Source: Rhabditoides inermis | Taxonomy: Eukaryota; Nematoda; Chromadorea; Rhabditida; Rhabditidae | Assembly: GCA_963966185.1 (NCBI GenBank) | Contig: CAWZYM010000258.1 | Span: 635,001 to 699,000, forward strand | Length of the DNA stretch: 64,000 nucleotides | Direction: 5' to 3' | In this document: one piece after another, positions 52,098 through 63,933 of the stretch | Position numbering within the stretch: the stretch's first letter is position 1 | Layout: each line of letters opens with the position of its first letter | Translations under genes and position numbers: made by a program | The notes under the pieces: generated by a model | What the model was told of the DNA's origin: nothing | Database searches by the model: none | The model's input: the letters and a program-made list of their open reading frames with translations, nothing else

Positions 52098-52905
52098 AGA
52101 GAGAGAGTGAGGGAGAGAGAGAGGACGATAGAATGAGACGGTGCGTTGCAGGCGCATCTACCCCTCGGTGCGCGCCGAGGCGGTCCGCATGACCGTGCCC
52201 ATGCCCGGACACGCCGTCGGAGACAGTGGTGGGATACGTGTTTGAAAGTAGCATATAACAATAAGTCGAGAAAATGATTTCGATCTAACCTACTTGTTCC
52301 GTTGCAATGAACGATTCGTGATCGTCAACGAGTGAGACGAATTAGTCAAGCAGAAGCAGCGCTTGTTTCCACGACACCGTTAGTCAGTGTCATTGTTCTG
52401 TTGCAGGCGAATCGGAGCTGCTGTCGTCGGTGGCGCGACTGGACGAGTTGATCGCGGGTCACGACGTGGTGTTCCTCGCCCTCGACAGCAGGGAGGCCCG
52501 CTGGCTGCCCACCGTCATCGCCAGCGAGCGCGGAAAGGTGCGTGTGTGGGTGTGTGCGTGCAGATTGTGTGAAATTGAAGAGTCGAACAACGGTGTTCAT
52601 TGTGAGCGCTATAATGTGCTCGCAAATGAGTTCCACTGTTTTCAAGAGAGACATTAGGGTGGTTAGACAAAGATTAGAACTCAATTCATGACTAGCGCTC
52701 CGGCGCGCTGTCGCGCGCCTCCGCACTAGGCATACACGAATAGAAAAATAGAAGAATATTTTATCACTGTTTCCTATCCAATGACTCTTGAAGATAGACA
52801 TCCATGTGTGAGGTCTATATAAATTATGTCTAACTTTCACTTTCTGTCTCTCTCCTACATACTTCTTTCTCACATTCTTTTAACTGTACAAAAAACTGAT
52901 TTACA

Positions 52906-52950
<45 letters not shown>

Positions 52951-53072
52951 CATCTACAGATTTCTGTCTACTCTCCCTCTCCCTCCTCTCTCCCTCCTCT
53001 CTCCCTCCTCTCTCCCCCTCTCTCCCTCCTCTCTCCCCCTCTCTCCCTTCTCTCTCCCTCCTCTCTTTCTCT

Positions 53073-53111
<39 letters not shown>

Positions 53112-54252
53112 ACTCTTACGTATTCGCATTGGTCACTGCAACTGTTCAAAATTAAATAGTATTATGCTTTCTTCTGTCTACTGTCACGTCAACGCTGCGG
53201 TGACAGCAACATTTCTGAACGAAGTTATTAACTCCGGAAAATGCTCCGATCTGCTTCATTTGACTTGCAAATGATCCTCATTTCCCTAAAATCCGACCAA
53301 AATTTTTTTTCGATAGCGCGATGAAATGATGTCTGGAAAATATGCGACGAGTGAGCAAGCGTACCGTGAACGGGGGGAATACCCTATATGAACGACAAGA
53401 AAATCTGCTGTGCATTTTGTTCAGTATACTGTATGTTCAAAATCCACGATAGAGCTAAGTGCGAGCCTATTATAGGTGACTGATGATTCTGCTAATTTCA
53501 TGAAGCGTATTTTCCGTTACTGATCGTGAGATGATTTTGCCGATAGGTAGTTTAGGAAGCGCAGCTGAAACATTGTCAATCCAATCATTAGTTTCTGTGT
53601 TTCTGAACTGATGGGTTCGAAAACTAGTATCGGGATGAGTGCGCGGCTGGAAATCCGTCTTTGTGCGCGCTGAGCACACGAAACCTGAACACTCGATCTG
53701 TGTTGTATGCGCGCGCAGTGACCGCTGGGCGAGCATTACCGTAACAGTAACGGTAACCATTTGAGATGGCGTACAGCGTGGCGCTCGGCTTTGACACGTT
53801 TGTGGTGATCCGGCACGGAGTCGGGGGAGGAGAGGAAGGAGAGGGAGAGGGGGAGGACGTGCCGACAAGCCTGTCGAGCCCGGTGTCGTACGCGCAGCTT
53901 GCGTGCTACTTCTGCAGCGACGTCACCGCGCCCGGCAACTCGACCCACGACCGCACACTCGACCAGCAGGTGGGGAGGGGGGGGGGAGAGAGAGGGGAAC
54001 GATACAAAAGAAGGGAGAGAGATAGAGGAGAGAGAGAGAGACAGAGAGACAGAGAGGGGGGGGTAGAGGAAGGGAGGGGTAGAGGGAGGGAGATAGGGAG
54101 AGAGAAAGAGAGAGATAGGGGAGAGAGAGATAGAGTGAGAGATAGAGAGAGAGAGAGAAGGGGGTAGAGGAAGGGAGGGGTAGAGGTAGGGAGATAGGGA
54201 GAGAGAAAGAGAGAGATAGGGGGGAGAGAGTGAGAGATAGAGAGATAGAGAT

Positions 54253-54287
<35 letters not shown>

Positions 54288-54558
54288 AAGGGGGGAGAGG
54301 GAGGGAGGGGTAGAGGGAGGGAGATAGGGGAGAGAGAGAGAGAGCTGAACGTGTGTTGCAGTGCACCGTCTCGCGTTCCGGTCTGTCGATGGTGGCGTCG
54401 GGCTGTGCGGTCGAGTTGCTCGCCAGTGTGCTGCAGGTGGGTGTGCGGTGCGCGCGCGCCCTCGTTCTATTTCGTATCTGCTCGTTTCCATAGAATCGTA
54501 CTCGTATGCATTAGCACAGGGTACTGTAGCTATTGTAGCCGGTGACGTCGATGTGCAC

Positions 54559-54594
<36 letters not shown>

Positions 54595-55758
54595 GGTTGC
54601 AGGTCTCGGACCCGCTGTCGTCGCGGGCGCTGATCGGTGAGCAGGACGACTCGGCGTCCCTCCTCGGCGCCACACCCCACCAGATACGCGGATTCATCGG
54701 CAGGTTCCAGGTGTGAGAGAGGGGGGGGGGGGATTGCTGCATCAAAATTGTACGTCTAGTGGTCTCGTGTGGACGTGTGATCTTCGGTCTTGTTGCATTT
54801 ATCTCGTTCTCTCTCCTTACTTCTGTTCTGCGATGTTTCTGTTTATGTAACACGGCTATAAAACATATTAAAAATGTATGGGCGGAAAAGAGTGACGACA
54901 GTGGATAATATGGTCAAGAGTCAAGAGATATTTCGCATTTTTGTGGGCGATAGTTGGCAGAAGTTTGAGAAGGAATTTGAGTGATGACGTGTTGAAGTGT
55001 TTGTGTGTTGCAGCAACTGACGCCGTGCGTGCGCCGCTTCGACCGCTGCGTCGCGTGTGGGCCGAATGTGCGCGCCGAGTGGCGAGAGAGGGGCGGCCAG
55101 TTCGTCAAGGTCAGTATACACTCTATCCACTCTGTGCTCATCCAACATGTCCTGGAGTGTTGGTCAGTATCTTCTTCTTTGCTCTAGATAGAAAGTGTTG
55201 TTCTTTTAGATAGAAAGTGTATTTTTTGTCTGTCTGTCTGTCTGTCACTCTCTGATACATTTCTGTGATATTCTTATTCCTCCGGATATGTGATAATTAC
55301 GTGTAACACCGTGGTCCTGTACTGACGAGCTAGTTGGCCTTGGACCCACCATGGTGTGAATCTACCGTGTAAGGTAGCGTTATTTTACTTTTAAAACGTG
55401 CTCATTTCCTGTCTGCAGGTTAATGGGTCGAAACAGGACACTGTTTCTAGTATCTATGTGGTTACTAGTGGTTACGTTATGATTTTGTCGTACGTGTTCT
55501 CTCTTTCTGATTATTACTCTTTCTTCACTGTATTGTTCTATATGTTTTCCAGTTCGCTGTTCACGTAGATGAGTTGTTGATAAAGACAATGGAGTAGAGA
55601 AGTTCTTTTCTGTGGTCAAGTCATGACGCTAATTGCAGGACGTGTGCAACTCTCCGTCTCTTCTGGAAAAAGTTGCTGGTCTGGAGGACCTTCAGATGTC
55701 TGCCGAAAACGTCAACATCGACTTTGACGACGATGATGACAGCGTGGTCTCCATGTAG
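48605..55758 (+). CDS. atg-7: ATG7, E1-like activating enzyme of autophagy (16 exons)
   Basis: ATG7 activates the ubiquitin-like ATG8 and ATG12 and hands them to the E2s ATG3 and ATG10. Exons: 48605-48949, 49021-49098, 49329-49430, 49540-49662, 50258-50387, 50618-50759, 50887-50977, 51521-51639, 51987-52058, 52152-52228, 52407-52537, 53766-53969, 54362-54436, 54603-54710, 55014-55109 and 55639-55758, in phase, 670 residues (human 703). The N-domain starts [20 protein letters not shown]. The adenylation domain has [20 protein letters not shown] (about 340) and [47 protein letters not shown] and the CYFC zinc pair follow. Active Cys 539 ([11 protein letters not shown]) is the first residue of exon 13. 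The C-terminus is acidic. Two acceptors (51518-51520, 53763-53765) read GAG. Introns are crowded with GA/CT tracts. Confidence 0.95.
49976..50045 (+). repeat. tRNA-like SINE piece in an atg-7 intron
   Basis: TGTTGTGGTAACGCTCACGG and GCCGGTTCGATTCCCG, spaced like Pol III A and B boxes. Confidence 0.35.
50812..50858. repeat. (GA)n microsatellite, atg-7 intron 6
   Basis: GA run of about 46 bp on the sense strand, about 50 bp after the donor. Confidence 0.9.
52059..52128. repeat. GA-rich tract starting at an atg-7 splice donor
   Basis: The donor GTGAGAGAGAG runs directly into the microsatellite, with a poly-G interruption. Confidence 0.9.
52908..53107. repeat. CT-rich tracts and CTCTCTCCCTC minisatellite, atg-7 intron 11
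   Basis: A CT microsatellite, then tandem CTCTCTCCCTCCT-like units, then more CT, on the sense strand. Confidence 0.9.
53190..53392. mobile_element. Right-end fragment of a TATAGGG-type MITE
   Basis: Ends GTGAACGGGGGGAATACCCTATA, the complement of a TATAGGGTATTCCCCC terminus like the other MITEs here. No left end found. Confidence 0.45.
53970..54348. repeat. GA/GGGAGG-rich 370 bp tract, atg-7 intron 12
   Basis: Almost pure purine on the sense strand from the donor to near the next acceptor, with nested units such as GGGAGATAGGGAGAGAGA. Long open frames on either strand through it are artefacts. Confidence 0.95.
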
Positions 55759-56070
55759 ACGTCGGGTTGCCTTCTTGTAATTTTACTATTTGTAATTTGT
55801 TCTGCTAATTTTACCAAGTAGATTTGTACCATAGGAACTGTATATATGTGTGTTTCATGTGATTTGTAGCATTTTATACATGGGCAGTAGCTTTTCGTGA
55901 TGTCATTGTCACTCGTTGGTGTCTTTCACATCAGTATTTTTTGGGAAATAAAAATTGCCTTATTTTGGGGATTTTATGTTGTAATAATTAGAGCGGTTTG
56001 CAACCGTGTGCTATCTTAAGCGATACGATTGTCACATTACCGTATGACGCGGTCACGGTAGTATCGTAGT

Positions 56071-56758
56071 ATGGCTGAGCCGGTGGAACCGCCCGCAGAT
56101 CCAGTATTCCGCTGCGAACACTGCCCTAAGACGTTTGATGTGAAGAGGTGAGAGAGGTTGTGTGCGAGATGAACCATTGCGATTTTTGTTATTGGTATTG
56201 CGTTAATCTCACTACTCATAATAAAGATGTAGCCGTACCAATTGTTCTCAGCAGAAAACGAGACGAGAGTTTTGAGTTATGACGGCTGTGATTCTGCTGG
56301 CGTTCAGCGAATTGTCAATTGACGGATAATGTGAACGTCTCGAAAACATACCAGATCACACGAAGGGAAAGCGATTCTAAATCATTGCGTTTTGAATGTT
56401 GCAGGTATCTGACGAAGCACGTCTCACGGATGCACGCAGGCGGCAAGGGCGAGCAGGAGGAGCCGAGAGGAGAGCTGCCGTGTTCTATGTGCGATAAGGT
56501 GCGTGTCTGTGGACTGACTTCAAGCATTGCACTTTCCGAGTGTACTTCAGAGTTTGTTCAGTTTGTTTGCAAAGATGGAGAATCGTCAGTGAAAGTGCAA
56601 ACACGCAGTGATAGAACTGAGGAGAAGGGATGAATTCCGTTTCTGACGCGTACAGTCAGTAGAGGATACGAGTGAGAGATATTGATACGATTGATCTGAA
56701 ATTCTATGGCAGGGGGGGTGTTTAGAATTGATATCGGGTAGTTGGCAATGACTTGGGT

Positions 56759-56811
<53 letters not shown>

Positions 56812-59800
56812 GTCGTCCTCCTTCCAGACGTTCCCGTTCATCTCGCACCTGCAGCGCCACCAGCTGGTCCACCTGGACGCGCGCGAGTGGGGCTGTCCCT
56901 TCTGCCAGATGCGCTTCCTCCAGAAGGCGGGTTAATCAATCCTTGATTCGCTATTCACTATTGTGTGTTTCCCGGAAATTACATTGTCATGTGCTACTTG
57001 ATTCGAGACAAGTGTTCTGATAGCATGTGTTCCCGCTCACCCATGTTGTTATGGGTAGCGCCGAGAGGAGAGTGTCTTTCATGATGGGTGGGCTTTGACT
57101 AAATGTTCGTTGCCGCGCGCTGCAATTTTGCGGGGGCGGATGAAGACGTGTTGTTTGCAGACGCACCTGCTGAAGCACACGCACCGCAAGCACGCCGGCG
57201 AGGTGGGACCTGGTTCTTTCATCCGCCCGTGATCAGAACTTATACTTTTGCCCAGATCTAACGTGACTGCGTTGCAGGTGGGCGCGGATCTGATGGCACG
57301 CGTGGAGCTGAATCGGTGGAGGGCCGAGGACGAGCAGGGTGAGTGGAGGGAGGGCAGGAGGGCGAGGAGAAAGACACGATCGATAAGGAGAAGCATGCTC
57401 AAATACGAATACGGAGAATGGTCATCATTAAATGATGGGAGGCAGGGTGCGAGTGACACTTTGCTATATAATGGAACCATGAAACTGACTAGTGGGCAAG
57501 TGTGTGTGAGATTAGCGTTTCCGAATCGAGTTTATACTTATTGCTTTGTAGAAACGTTTTTGGACGTGAATGTATTAATGTCTTCGTCTGGCACTGTGTG
57601 CATACTCCAAGTTTTAACACCTGTCTCACTGGAGGGAGGATCGCTGACGACATGGCCGACTCTTTGGTATCGCTGCTGTACAAGAAGGGCGACCCACTCG
57701 ACATCGGCAACTACAGGCCGATCTCTGTCTCTTCGACGCTGCTGAAGCTGCTGATGCGGACTGTGCTCGCCCGACTACAGCCGTCATTGGAGGCACAGCA
57801 GCCGCGGGAGCAGGCCGGGTTTCGGAGAGGGTTCAGCTGCAACGACCACATTCTGGTGACTCGTGAGGTTATCTACAAGCTCAACCGCCACGGATACCAC
57901 GGCTACCTGGTTTTCGTGGACTTTGCCAAGGCCTACGACTCCATCGAGCACAACGACACGTGGCTGGCGCTGAAGAGATGTGGAGTGCACCCCGCCTACA
58001 TTTGACTGCTGCAGAGTATCTACAACGATGGCAAGACGAAAGTGAATGTTCGAGTGGACACTGGCAGAAATCGAAGTGAAGAAAGGATAGCGCCAAGGCT
58101 GCCCGCTGTCTCCGCATCTGTTTAATTGCGTGCTCGCTGAAATTTGTGCAAAGTTGGACTTCGATTTTGTTGGGGCCGGGCTGGACATTGGAGGACAGAA
58201 GCTGACTCATCTGTGCTATGCAGACGACATCATCCTATTTGCACGCTCACCTTCGGCTGCAGAAAGGATGTTGGAGGAACTGGCGGAGAAGAGCAGCGAC
58301 TACGGGTTGTACGTGAACAGGAAGAAGACAGTGGTGATGAGCAACGGGCCGAAGAATAGCATCCGACTGGATGGAGGAGAAGTGGAGTACGTGGACAAAT
58401 TTGTCTACCTAGGCCGCTCTCTCAGCTTCATGACCGACGATCGAGTGGAAGTGACGAGGAGAGTACAGGCTGGCTGGGGCGCCTTCTTCTGTCATGGCCA
58501 GTTCCCGATGCTGAAGAGCGCGCCGATGCGACTGCGGAGGAAAGTGTTTCGGATGGCAGTTCTACCCGCGCTCACCTACGCTGCCGAGATTAGGAGTCTT
58601 TGAAGAGAAGATCTACAGAAGCTGCGGACTGTTCAAAGAAGAATGGAAAGAAAGATGCTCGGACTGACATTACTGGACAAGGTTCCGTGCAAGGAGATAC
58701 GACGACAGACGTGCTGTGCGACGCAAGGACAAAGAAGTGGAGGTTTGCCCGCCGCCTAATGACTTGCAACGATGACCGCTGGACGAGACGTGTGATCGAT
58801 TGGAAGCCGCCAAATATGGGCAAACCCAGTCGCCCTCACCTACAATGGAGTTATGAATTCAAGAAGACGATCCCATCCAATAGAAGGACCCTCGAGGAAG
58901 AATAGAAGAACGTGGCCGCGGACACCGACGCGACAAGATGGACTACTTATGCTTCCCGGCGCTACTCTGTGAATAATTGATGTTTGAGTTATGATCACAT
59001 AATGCGATACCGGATAAATGTTGAATTGAATTGAATTGTCTGACAATCGTGCTATTATAGCTTACGTTACGGTGGCGACTAATGGGAAGAGGTGAAACAT
59101 ATTCAGAGTTTGTTCGAGGAAGAGAAAGCATAATTAGTTATGCTAAATGTTTCATAGTACTAATTGTGCAGTGATCGCGACTACGAGCAACTCGCCGACG
59201 CCGCCGGAAAAGGAGGAGGAGGGAGGAGGAGGAGGGGAAGGAGAGGGAGAGGGGAAGGAGACCCAGCAGCACCAGCGACTCTACGTCGACCGGCTGCCGT
59301 GTCCCAGCTGCAAGGCGTGCTTCGAATCGAACTACCATCTGCGCAGACATATGAGGGTGAGTGGAGGCGTCGGCACTTCGTGAAAGTTCACTGTAGATTC
59401 ACATGTATTGCTGCCATGTATTCTCCTTTCTATTTTTTCTCTTTTTATCTCTCTCTCTCCTTTCTCTTCTTCATCCATCATTTCTCCCCTTTCTCAAAAA
59501 ACTTTTCTCACTTTTCTCTCCTTTTTCTCTTTGCTTTGTAGTTGCTATGCTATTGTTGCTGAAGTGTGTTGTTTGAAGACGGCGCACCGCCGCCTGCTGT
59601 GCGCGCACTGCTCCCGGTGGTTCGAGGGCCACGCCGCGTTGAACAGACACCGCATGCAGTCGAGGGAGGAGGTGAGTGTGGGCAGCGTGAATAAAGGAAC
59701 ACAACCCCTTTTGTAGCTTTGTGCCAACGTTTCAATGTGTTGCGTTCATCGCCAAATTCGATGTGATCCGTTCATTTCAATCATATATAGGGCATCCCCC

Positions 59801-62437
59801 CCGTTCATCGTACGGCAGTCATTTCGTCGAATGTTTACCAGACATCATTTGAGGCATCAATAGCTCGTTATCAGCCCGCGCGAGATCATTCGACCGCACA
59901 ATTCGCGCGCTTGGCGGTCTCTTTTTAGGGAATTGAGGGTGATTTGCCTAATGAAGCAGAGTTCTCCATCTTTTAAAGTTAATTACTCTATTCGGAATCA
60001 AGCAAGCTTCACAAGATTCTGATATGTGATGGGTATCAATAATGCTCATCGATCTCTAGTGTTCGATTTTCCATTTTCGCCTCCGTTTTCTAATTAGAGT
60101 CCAACAACTTTGATTTCGACTCGATTTCCAATGAGAAAGCCCCGAAATTTAAGTACTCTCTTCAAACTTATCGCACAGCGCCCAGTTTTCTTTAGGAAAT
60201 GCTCAGATAGAATGCTCAGAGATCTCTAGTTCTCGATTTTTCGATTGCCGTCATTTTCACCGTTTTTGAGCACAAGAACACACAATCGGGGCAAATTTGC
60301 ATAAAATTTTCGTCTGTTTTAAAAGCCAGCGATATTGCCGTACGATGTAAGGAGGGAATGGTCTATAGTATTTTTTTTAAAGTGATTGTTATTCGATTTT
60401 TTATCACGTGGCAGTCGTGGTTTCTACACGTAATTTAGAGTCCTTGTAAACAATGTCCTTGTAAACAACACGTCTATGCAAACATTTCATTTTTGCGTTT
60501 CCTTACTAAGATTAACTGAAAAAGAGAGATTTTGTTTTGTTTTGTTCTTATTTGAGTTCAGTGAACAAGGATGGAAGTGCTTTATTAATTCGTTTTATTA
60601 TCCTCTCACACACGGCGTTCATTTTATTAGTGACACGGTTAGTCGACATGTGGTGAACAATATTCATTATTCAACCATCTGTCTAATGTCAGTCCCACTT
60701 TCCTCTCTCACGGTCAGACACGCAAATTTCTAGAATAGAAAAAAGAGAGGAAGCTTCGCACGATGAATATTCCAGTCCGATTCTGCGTGAGGCGTGACAC
60801 ATGCATAATTTAACCACGGCGGCTGGTAGATGTAGCAGTACAATCTTGATGCGTGCGCCAAAAGCGTCTGGTCGCGAGCAAACATTCGTACTCACACTGC
60901 TTGCAGATGCACGAGTGTGCGTGCGGGGCGTCGTTCGCGAGGCGGCCCGACCTGCGCGCCCACGCCGCCACGTGCAGAGGTGCGTGGCAGACATCGCTGT
61001 ATGTCTTCATGTCAAACTGTATACGTTGACGCTTACGCCAGACGAGAAACACGTTTATAGTGAGCAGGCGCGTCTTGGTCGCATCCTTTTGAACCCCCTA
61101 TCGAGCGTCAACGTATATTTTGGCCTATAGAGGTGTAGTTTGTATAGACGAAACTCCAGTTTGTGACGGATGCGATGGAAATGACTGGGGATTCGGGAGG
61201 CACTTCTGATATGTATCAAAGTCTTTCAATGAGTCTGGCAGCAACTTTAGCAGCGCGTGGTCGCGGCGGCGGCGGCGGCGCGGCTCGTATCCCGGCTGCC
61301 GGCCCGATCGAGTGCGTGCCGTGCGGACAGCGATTCGCACAGAGGACACAGGTGGGCAGAGGACATGTGTGAGAAGTAGTCAGTCAGCCATCCGGAACTG
61401 GTCACTTACGCCCATTTACCATGAACAGTGGAGTCCCAATTCCACACTGTAGGAGTGTGTGTGCTACATTCATGCTATCATTGTATATCGGAATCGGTGT
61501 GATAAACGGGGTGATAAACTGCTACCAAATATTCATCATGCTATCAGTTTCGGAATCAGGCTGATGAACGAAGGCTTTCAGCTGGACCGGCACTGGCTGC
61601 GCGCGCACTTCGGTTTCCGCCGCTGCGCGCGTTGCGACTGGACCGCCGAGAGCCCGATGCGCATGCGGGAACACGCGCAGGTACAGTGGGTGGGCAAATC
61701 CAGTTGCTGCTATGAGAGAACGCAAGAGTGGGAGAGTGCGAGGCGGTTAGAAATCGATAGACATCGAGAGCCCGCGATTTAATTCAAGTTCAAAGTTTCG
61801 CGCGCGCGCACTTTTCAAATGCGGGATGGACGCGCTGAGTGGTGGGAACTAAATATTCGCTGGACTGTAGGCAATGGCGAAGTTCTCATCGTCATTTGAT
61901 TGTGTCAGGAGACGGAAGATCGTAACATGGTGGTGGTAGCGTGTCGTGTTTGCAGGACGCGCACTCGCTCTCGCTGTGCGGCTACTGTGAGTTCGAGTGC
62001 GGCAGCAAAGAGGCGCTCAAGGTACGCGAGTAGCGCTCAGTCTCTTCGTGACGCCTATCGCGACCGACATGTTTGTTTTGGCGGCGTTGGTGCTGTTTCG
62101 AGACTGACGACACGTTGAGAGCGACGGTGCCGGACTGCCGCCACTTTCAGGCGCACGTGGCGCAGCACCACTGGAAGCGGCACACGAAGCGCGAGTGGAC
62201 GGCGGAGGACCAGGGTGTGCGCGGCAGGAGGGGCAAGGGCGGCAAGGCGAGGTGGGTGGAGAGTGATTCGGCCAGTTTTGCATCATCTTGATATGATTGT
62301 ATTGTTCCAGGAAGGCGAGTCTCATCGACCACGTGGCGACCCCCGCGCGAGTGGCTCCGAACGAGCTGATGCTGCGGCTGTGCGATCACGCGGCCGAGAC
62401 CACGCCCACTCTGTCTCCGCCCACTGGCACCCGGTGA
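56071..62437 (+). CDS. Multi-C2H2 zinc-finger protein (13 exons)
   Basis: Likely a sequence-specific DNA-binding nuclear protein. Exons: 56071-56147, 56405-56498, 56828-56926, 57161-57202, 57278-57338, 59172-59356, 59579-59671, 60907-60979, 61254-61351, 61582-61680, 61956-62021, 62151-62251 and 62311-62437; phases close to 404 residues. Fingers, several split by introns: FRCEHCPKTFDVKRYLTKH, PCSMCDK-TFPFISHLQRHQ, WGCPFCQMRFLQK-THLLKH, LPCPSCKACFESNYHLRRH, LLCAHCSRWFEGHAALNRH, ECACGASFARRPDLRAH, CVPCGQRFAQRTQ-LDRHWLRAH, CARCDWTAESPMRMREH and a last CGYCEFECGSKEALK-AHVAQHH. Keeping finger spacing forces a GC donor after exon 3 and a TTGAAG acceptor before exon 7; exon 9's start was set by phase. 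The intron after exon 5 hosts a LINE and that after exon 7 a MITE. No specific ortholog is recognised. Confidence 0.8.
56758..56812. repeat. (GA)n microsatellite just before zinc-finger exon 3
   Basis: GA run ending 16 bp before the TTCCAG acceptor at 56827, an unusual place for a purine tract because acceptors normally follow pyrimidines. Confidence 0.9.
57645..58905 (+). mobile_element. LINE reverse transcriptase remnant in the zinc-finger gene intron
   Basis: Encodes GNYRPISVSSTLLKLL, QAGFRRGFSCNDHILV, VFVDFAKAYDSIEHND, then after a stop (TGA near 58003) and a frameshift the catalytic LCYADDIILFARSP, LYVNRKKTVVMSNG and EYVDKFVYLGRSLS, with degraded 3-prime sequence after 58603 ending in a TTGAATTGAATTG run near 59020. 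Same strand as the host gene, non-functional. It differs from the 19.8 kb copy, so at least two related lineages are present. Confidence 0.85.
59786..60367. mobile_element. MITE with TATAG termini in a zinc-finger gene intron
   Basis: Ends TATAGGGCATCCCCCC and the complement of GGAATGGTCTATA enclose 582 bp; both termini lead to CATCGTACGGCA. Same terminal block as the element at 35363-35998. Confidence 0.75.
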
Positions 62438-62590
62438 AGAGTAGATCGTGTTGTTGTGGTTGTTATGGTTGTTGGCGATAAAGTGTTGGTGTGCGGGTCG
62501 GTGTTTGAGTTTGGTAGGATAGCGGGTTGCGTGCGCCCTGGAATATCTTCATCTGCATGTCCGGGATCGGAGTGGATTGCCTTGTGGCAG

Positions 62591-63157
62591 ATGTCGACGC
62601 AGCTGTCGCTCAAGGTGAAGATCCTCTCCACTAAGGAAGAACGCGACTTTGAGGTGAGCCGAGTGCTCTTTGACTCGTACGTCGTACGTTTGTACCGATG
62701 TGTCGATCCTATTGACTTTTTTGACCGACCATATAGAAAACAAATTCTTGTTGGTTTTGAATTGATCCTTGAATTTAGCATATCTGCTTCAAGAGGCATT
62801 GCAGGAAGAGTTATGCAAAAATTTGTGGAATAATATGAAAAGTGAAAGACTGTTTAATAGGTTGTAAAGTAGAGTTCAGACTCAATTTTTGCTGGCAAAA
62901 GATTCTCAGAAAGAGCTCATCAGAATGCGCCTCCAATGTCAGAATTTTTTTCTTCAGAAAGTACCTTTTGTATCATAAAGCGGCTTTTTGACTCACAGTC
63001 GAGGGAGACGTCGCCTTAACGTTGTTAAGTTGTTCTAATCTTTTTCTTCAGATCTCGTCGCAGTCGTCGGTGGCGGAGCTGCGCGAGCGGATCGCCAAGG
63101 CGTGTCTGCTGCCAGCCGACTGCTTCAAGATACTCCTCCGAGGAAAGACGCTCAAGG
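62591..63157 (+). CDS. Ubiquitin-like-domain protein, N-terminal part (gene incomplete)
   Basis: Exon 1 (62591-62653) encodes MSTQLSLKVKILSTKEERDF and exon 2 (63052-63157) SSVAELRERIAKACLLPADC then FKILLRGKTLK, joined in phase 0. This is the first half of a ubiquitin fold: a beta hairpin, a helix with the LRERIAK face, and the strand ending RGKTLKD-like. An N-terminal ubiquitin domain starting like this suggests a shuttle factor such as ubiquilin, but BAG1-type or other UBL proteins are equally possible. The start ATG directly follows a GTGGCAG acceptor, 153 bp after the zinc-finger stop, consistent with a downstream operon gene. Exon 2 ends at a phase-1 donor (CTCAAGG/GTCGGT); I found no further exon before the window ends, so the rest probably lies beyond it. 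Confidence 0.6.
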
Positions 63158-63747
63158 GTCGGTGGCATGAAACATCGTCTGTCAGCTGCTTTCTAAAGAC
63201 GCTAACGAATTGAATTTCAAGAAAATCTAAAGAAGTTCTATAAAAATCTTGGCACACACCCGGTTTCGCTCCCTTCCACCAGACCGAAAATTGCGTAATG
63301 CAAGAATTCCAAGGATACTTGTAATCGCGTAATTTTTCGGTACAGAGAACAGATATCGATGACTTTTTTGGCATTAAAAGATACAATAGTGTGTGTCTGG
63401 AGAATGTCGTCTTTCGAACTGTTGTATAGAACATAAACCCGAACACTGATTCTAGTCGCATTGTTTTCTTTTGAATGGCATGGGATTATGCGCATCATTG
63501 GAACAATGCGCGATGCACAAAAGAGTGTGGGCGTGGCGGCGAGAAATCACAATCACGTTCGCTCTCCGTTGAAATAATATCTCAACGGAGATATCAGGCT
63601 CTTCGTTGAGACCGGCACAAAGTAGTCGATGCGTTTCGTGCTAATTCAGAGTTCACAGATTCATCCGGAACCGTTACAGATGTACATTGCAATCACAACA
63701 GTATGATTGATTATCTGTTAAAAAGTACTTGCGTAAAGATATTAAGT

Positions 63748-63814
63748 TTGTCTTGACCCAATTCAACAAAAGCGCATGCATAAAACGTTTACAAATACTA
63801 ACACAAACCTGCGC
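63748..63814. repeat. Left arm of a perfect terminal inverted repeat
   Basis: 67 bp exactly complementary to 63934-64000, with a CT microsatellite in the 119 bp between. The right arm reaches the window edge, so the repeat may be longer. Confidence 0.9.
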
Positions 63815-63821
63815 CCCTCTC

Positions 63822-63858
<37 letters not shown>

Positions 63859-63933
63859 AATATGGACGTATGACGTTATTCATTTGTATTGTTATATTTC
63901 ATCTGTTAGTGTCCACTGTCCACTGTCCGTTAT

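Noticed and set aside
53736..54680. 314-codon minus frame, Ser/Leu-rich
   Set aside because: It runs through the purine tract of atg-7 intron 12 and opposite atg-7 exons; low complexity.
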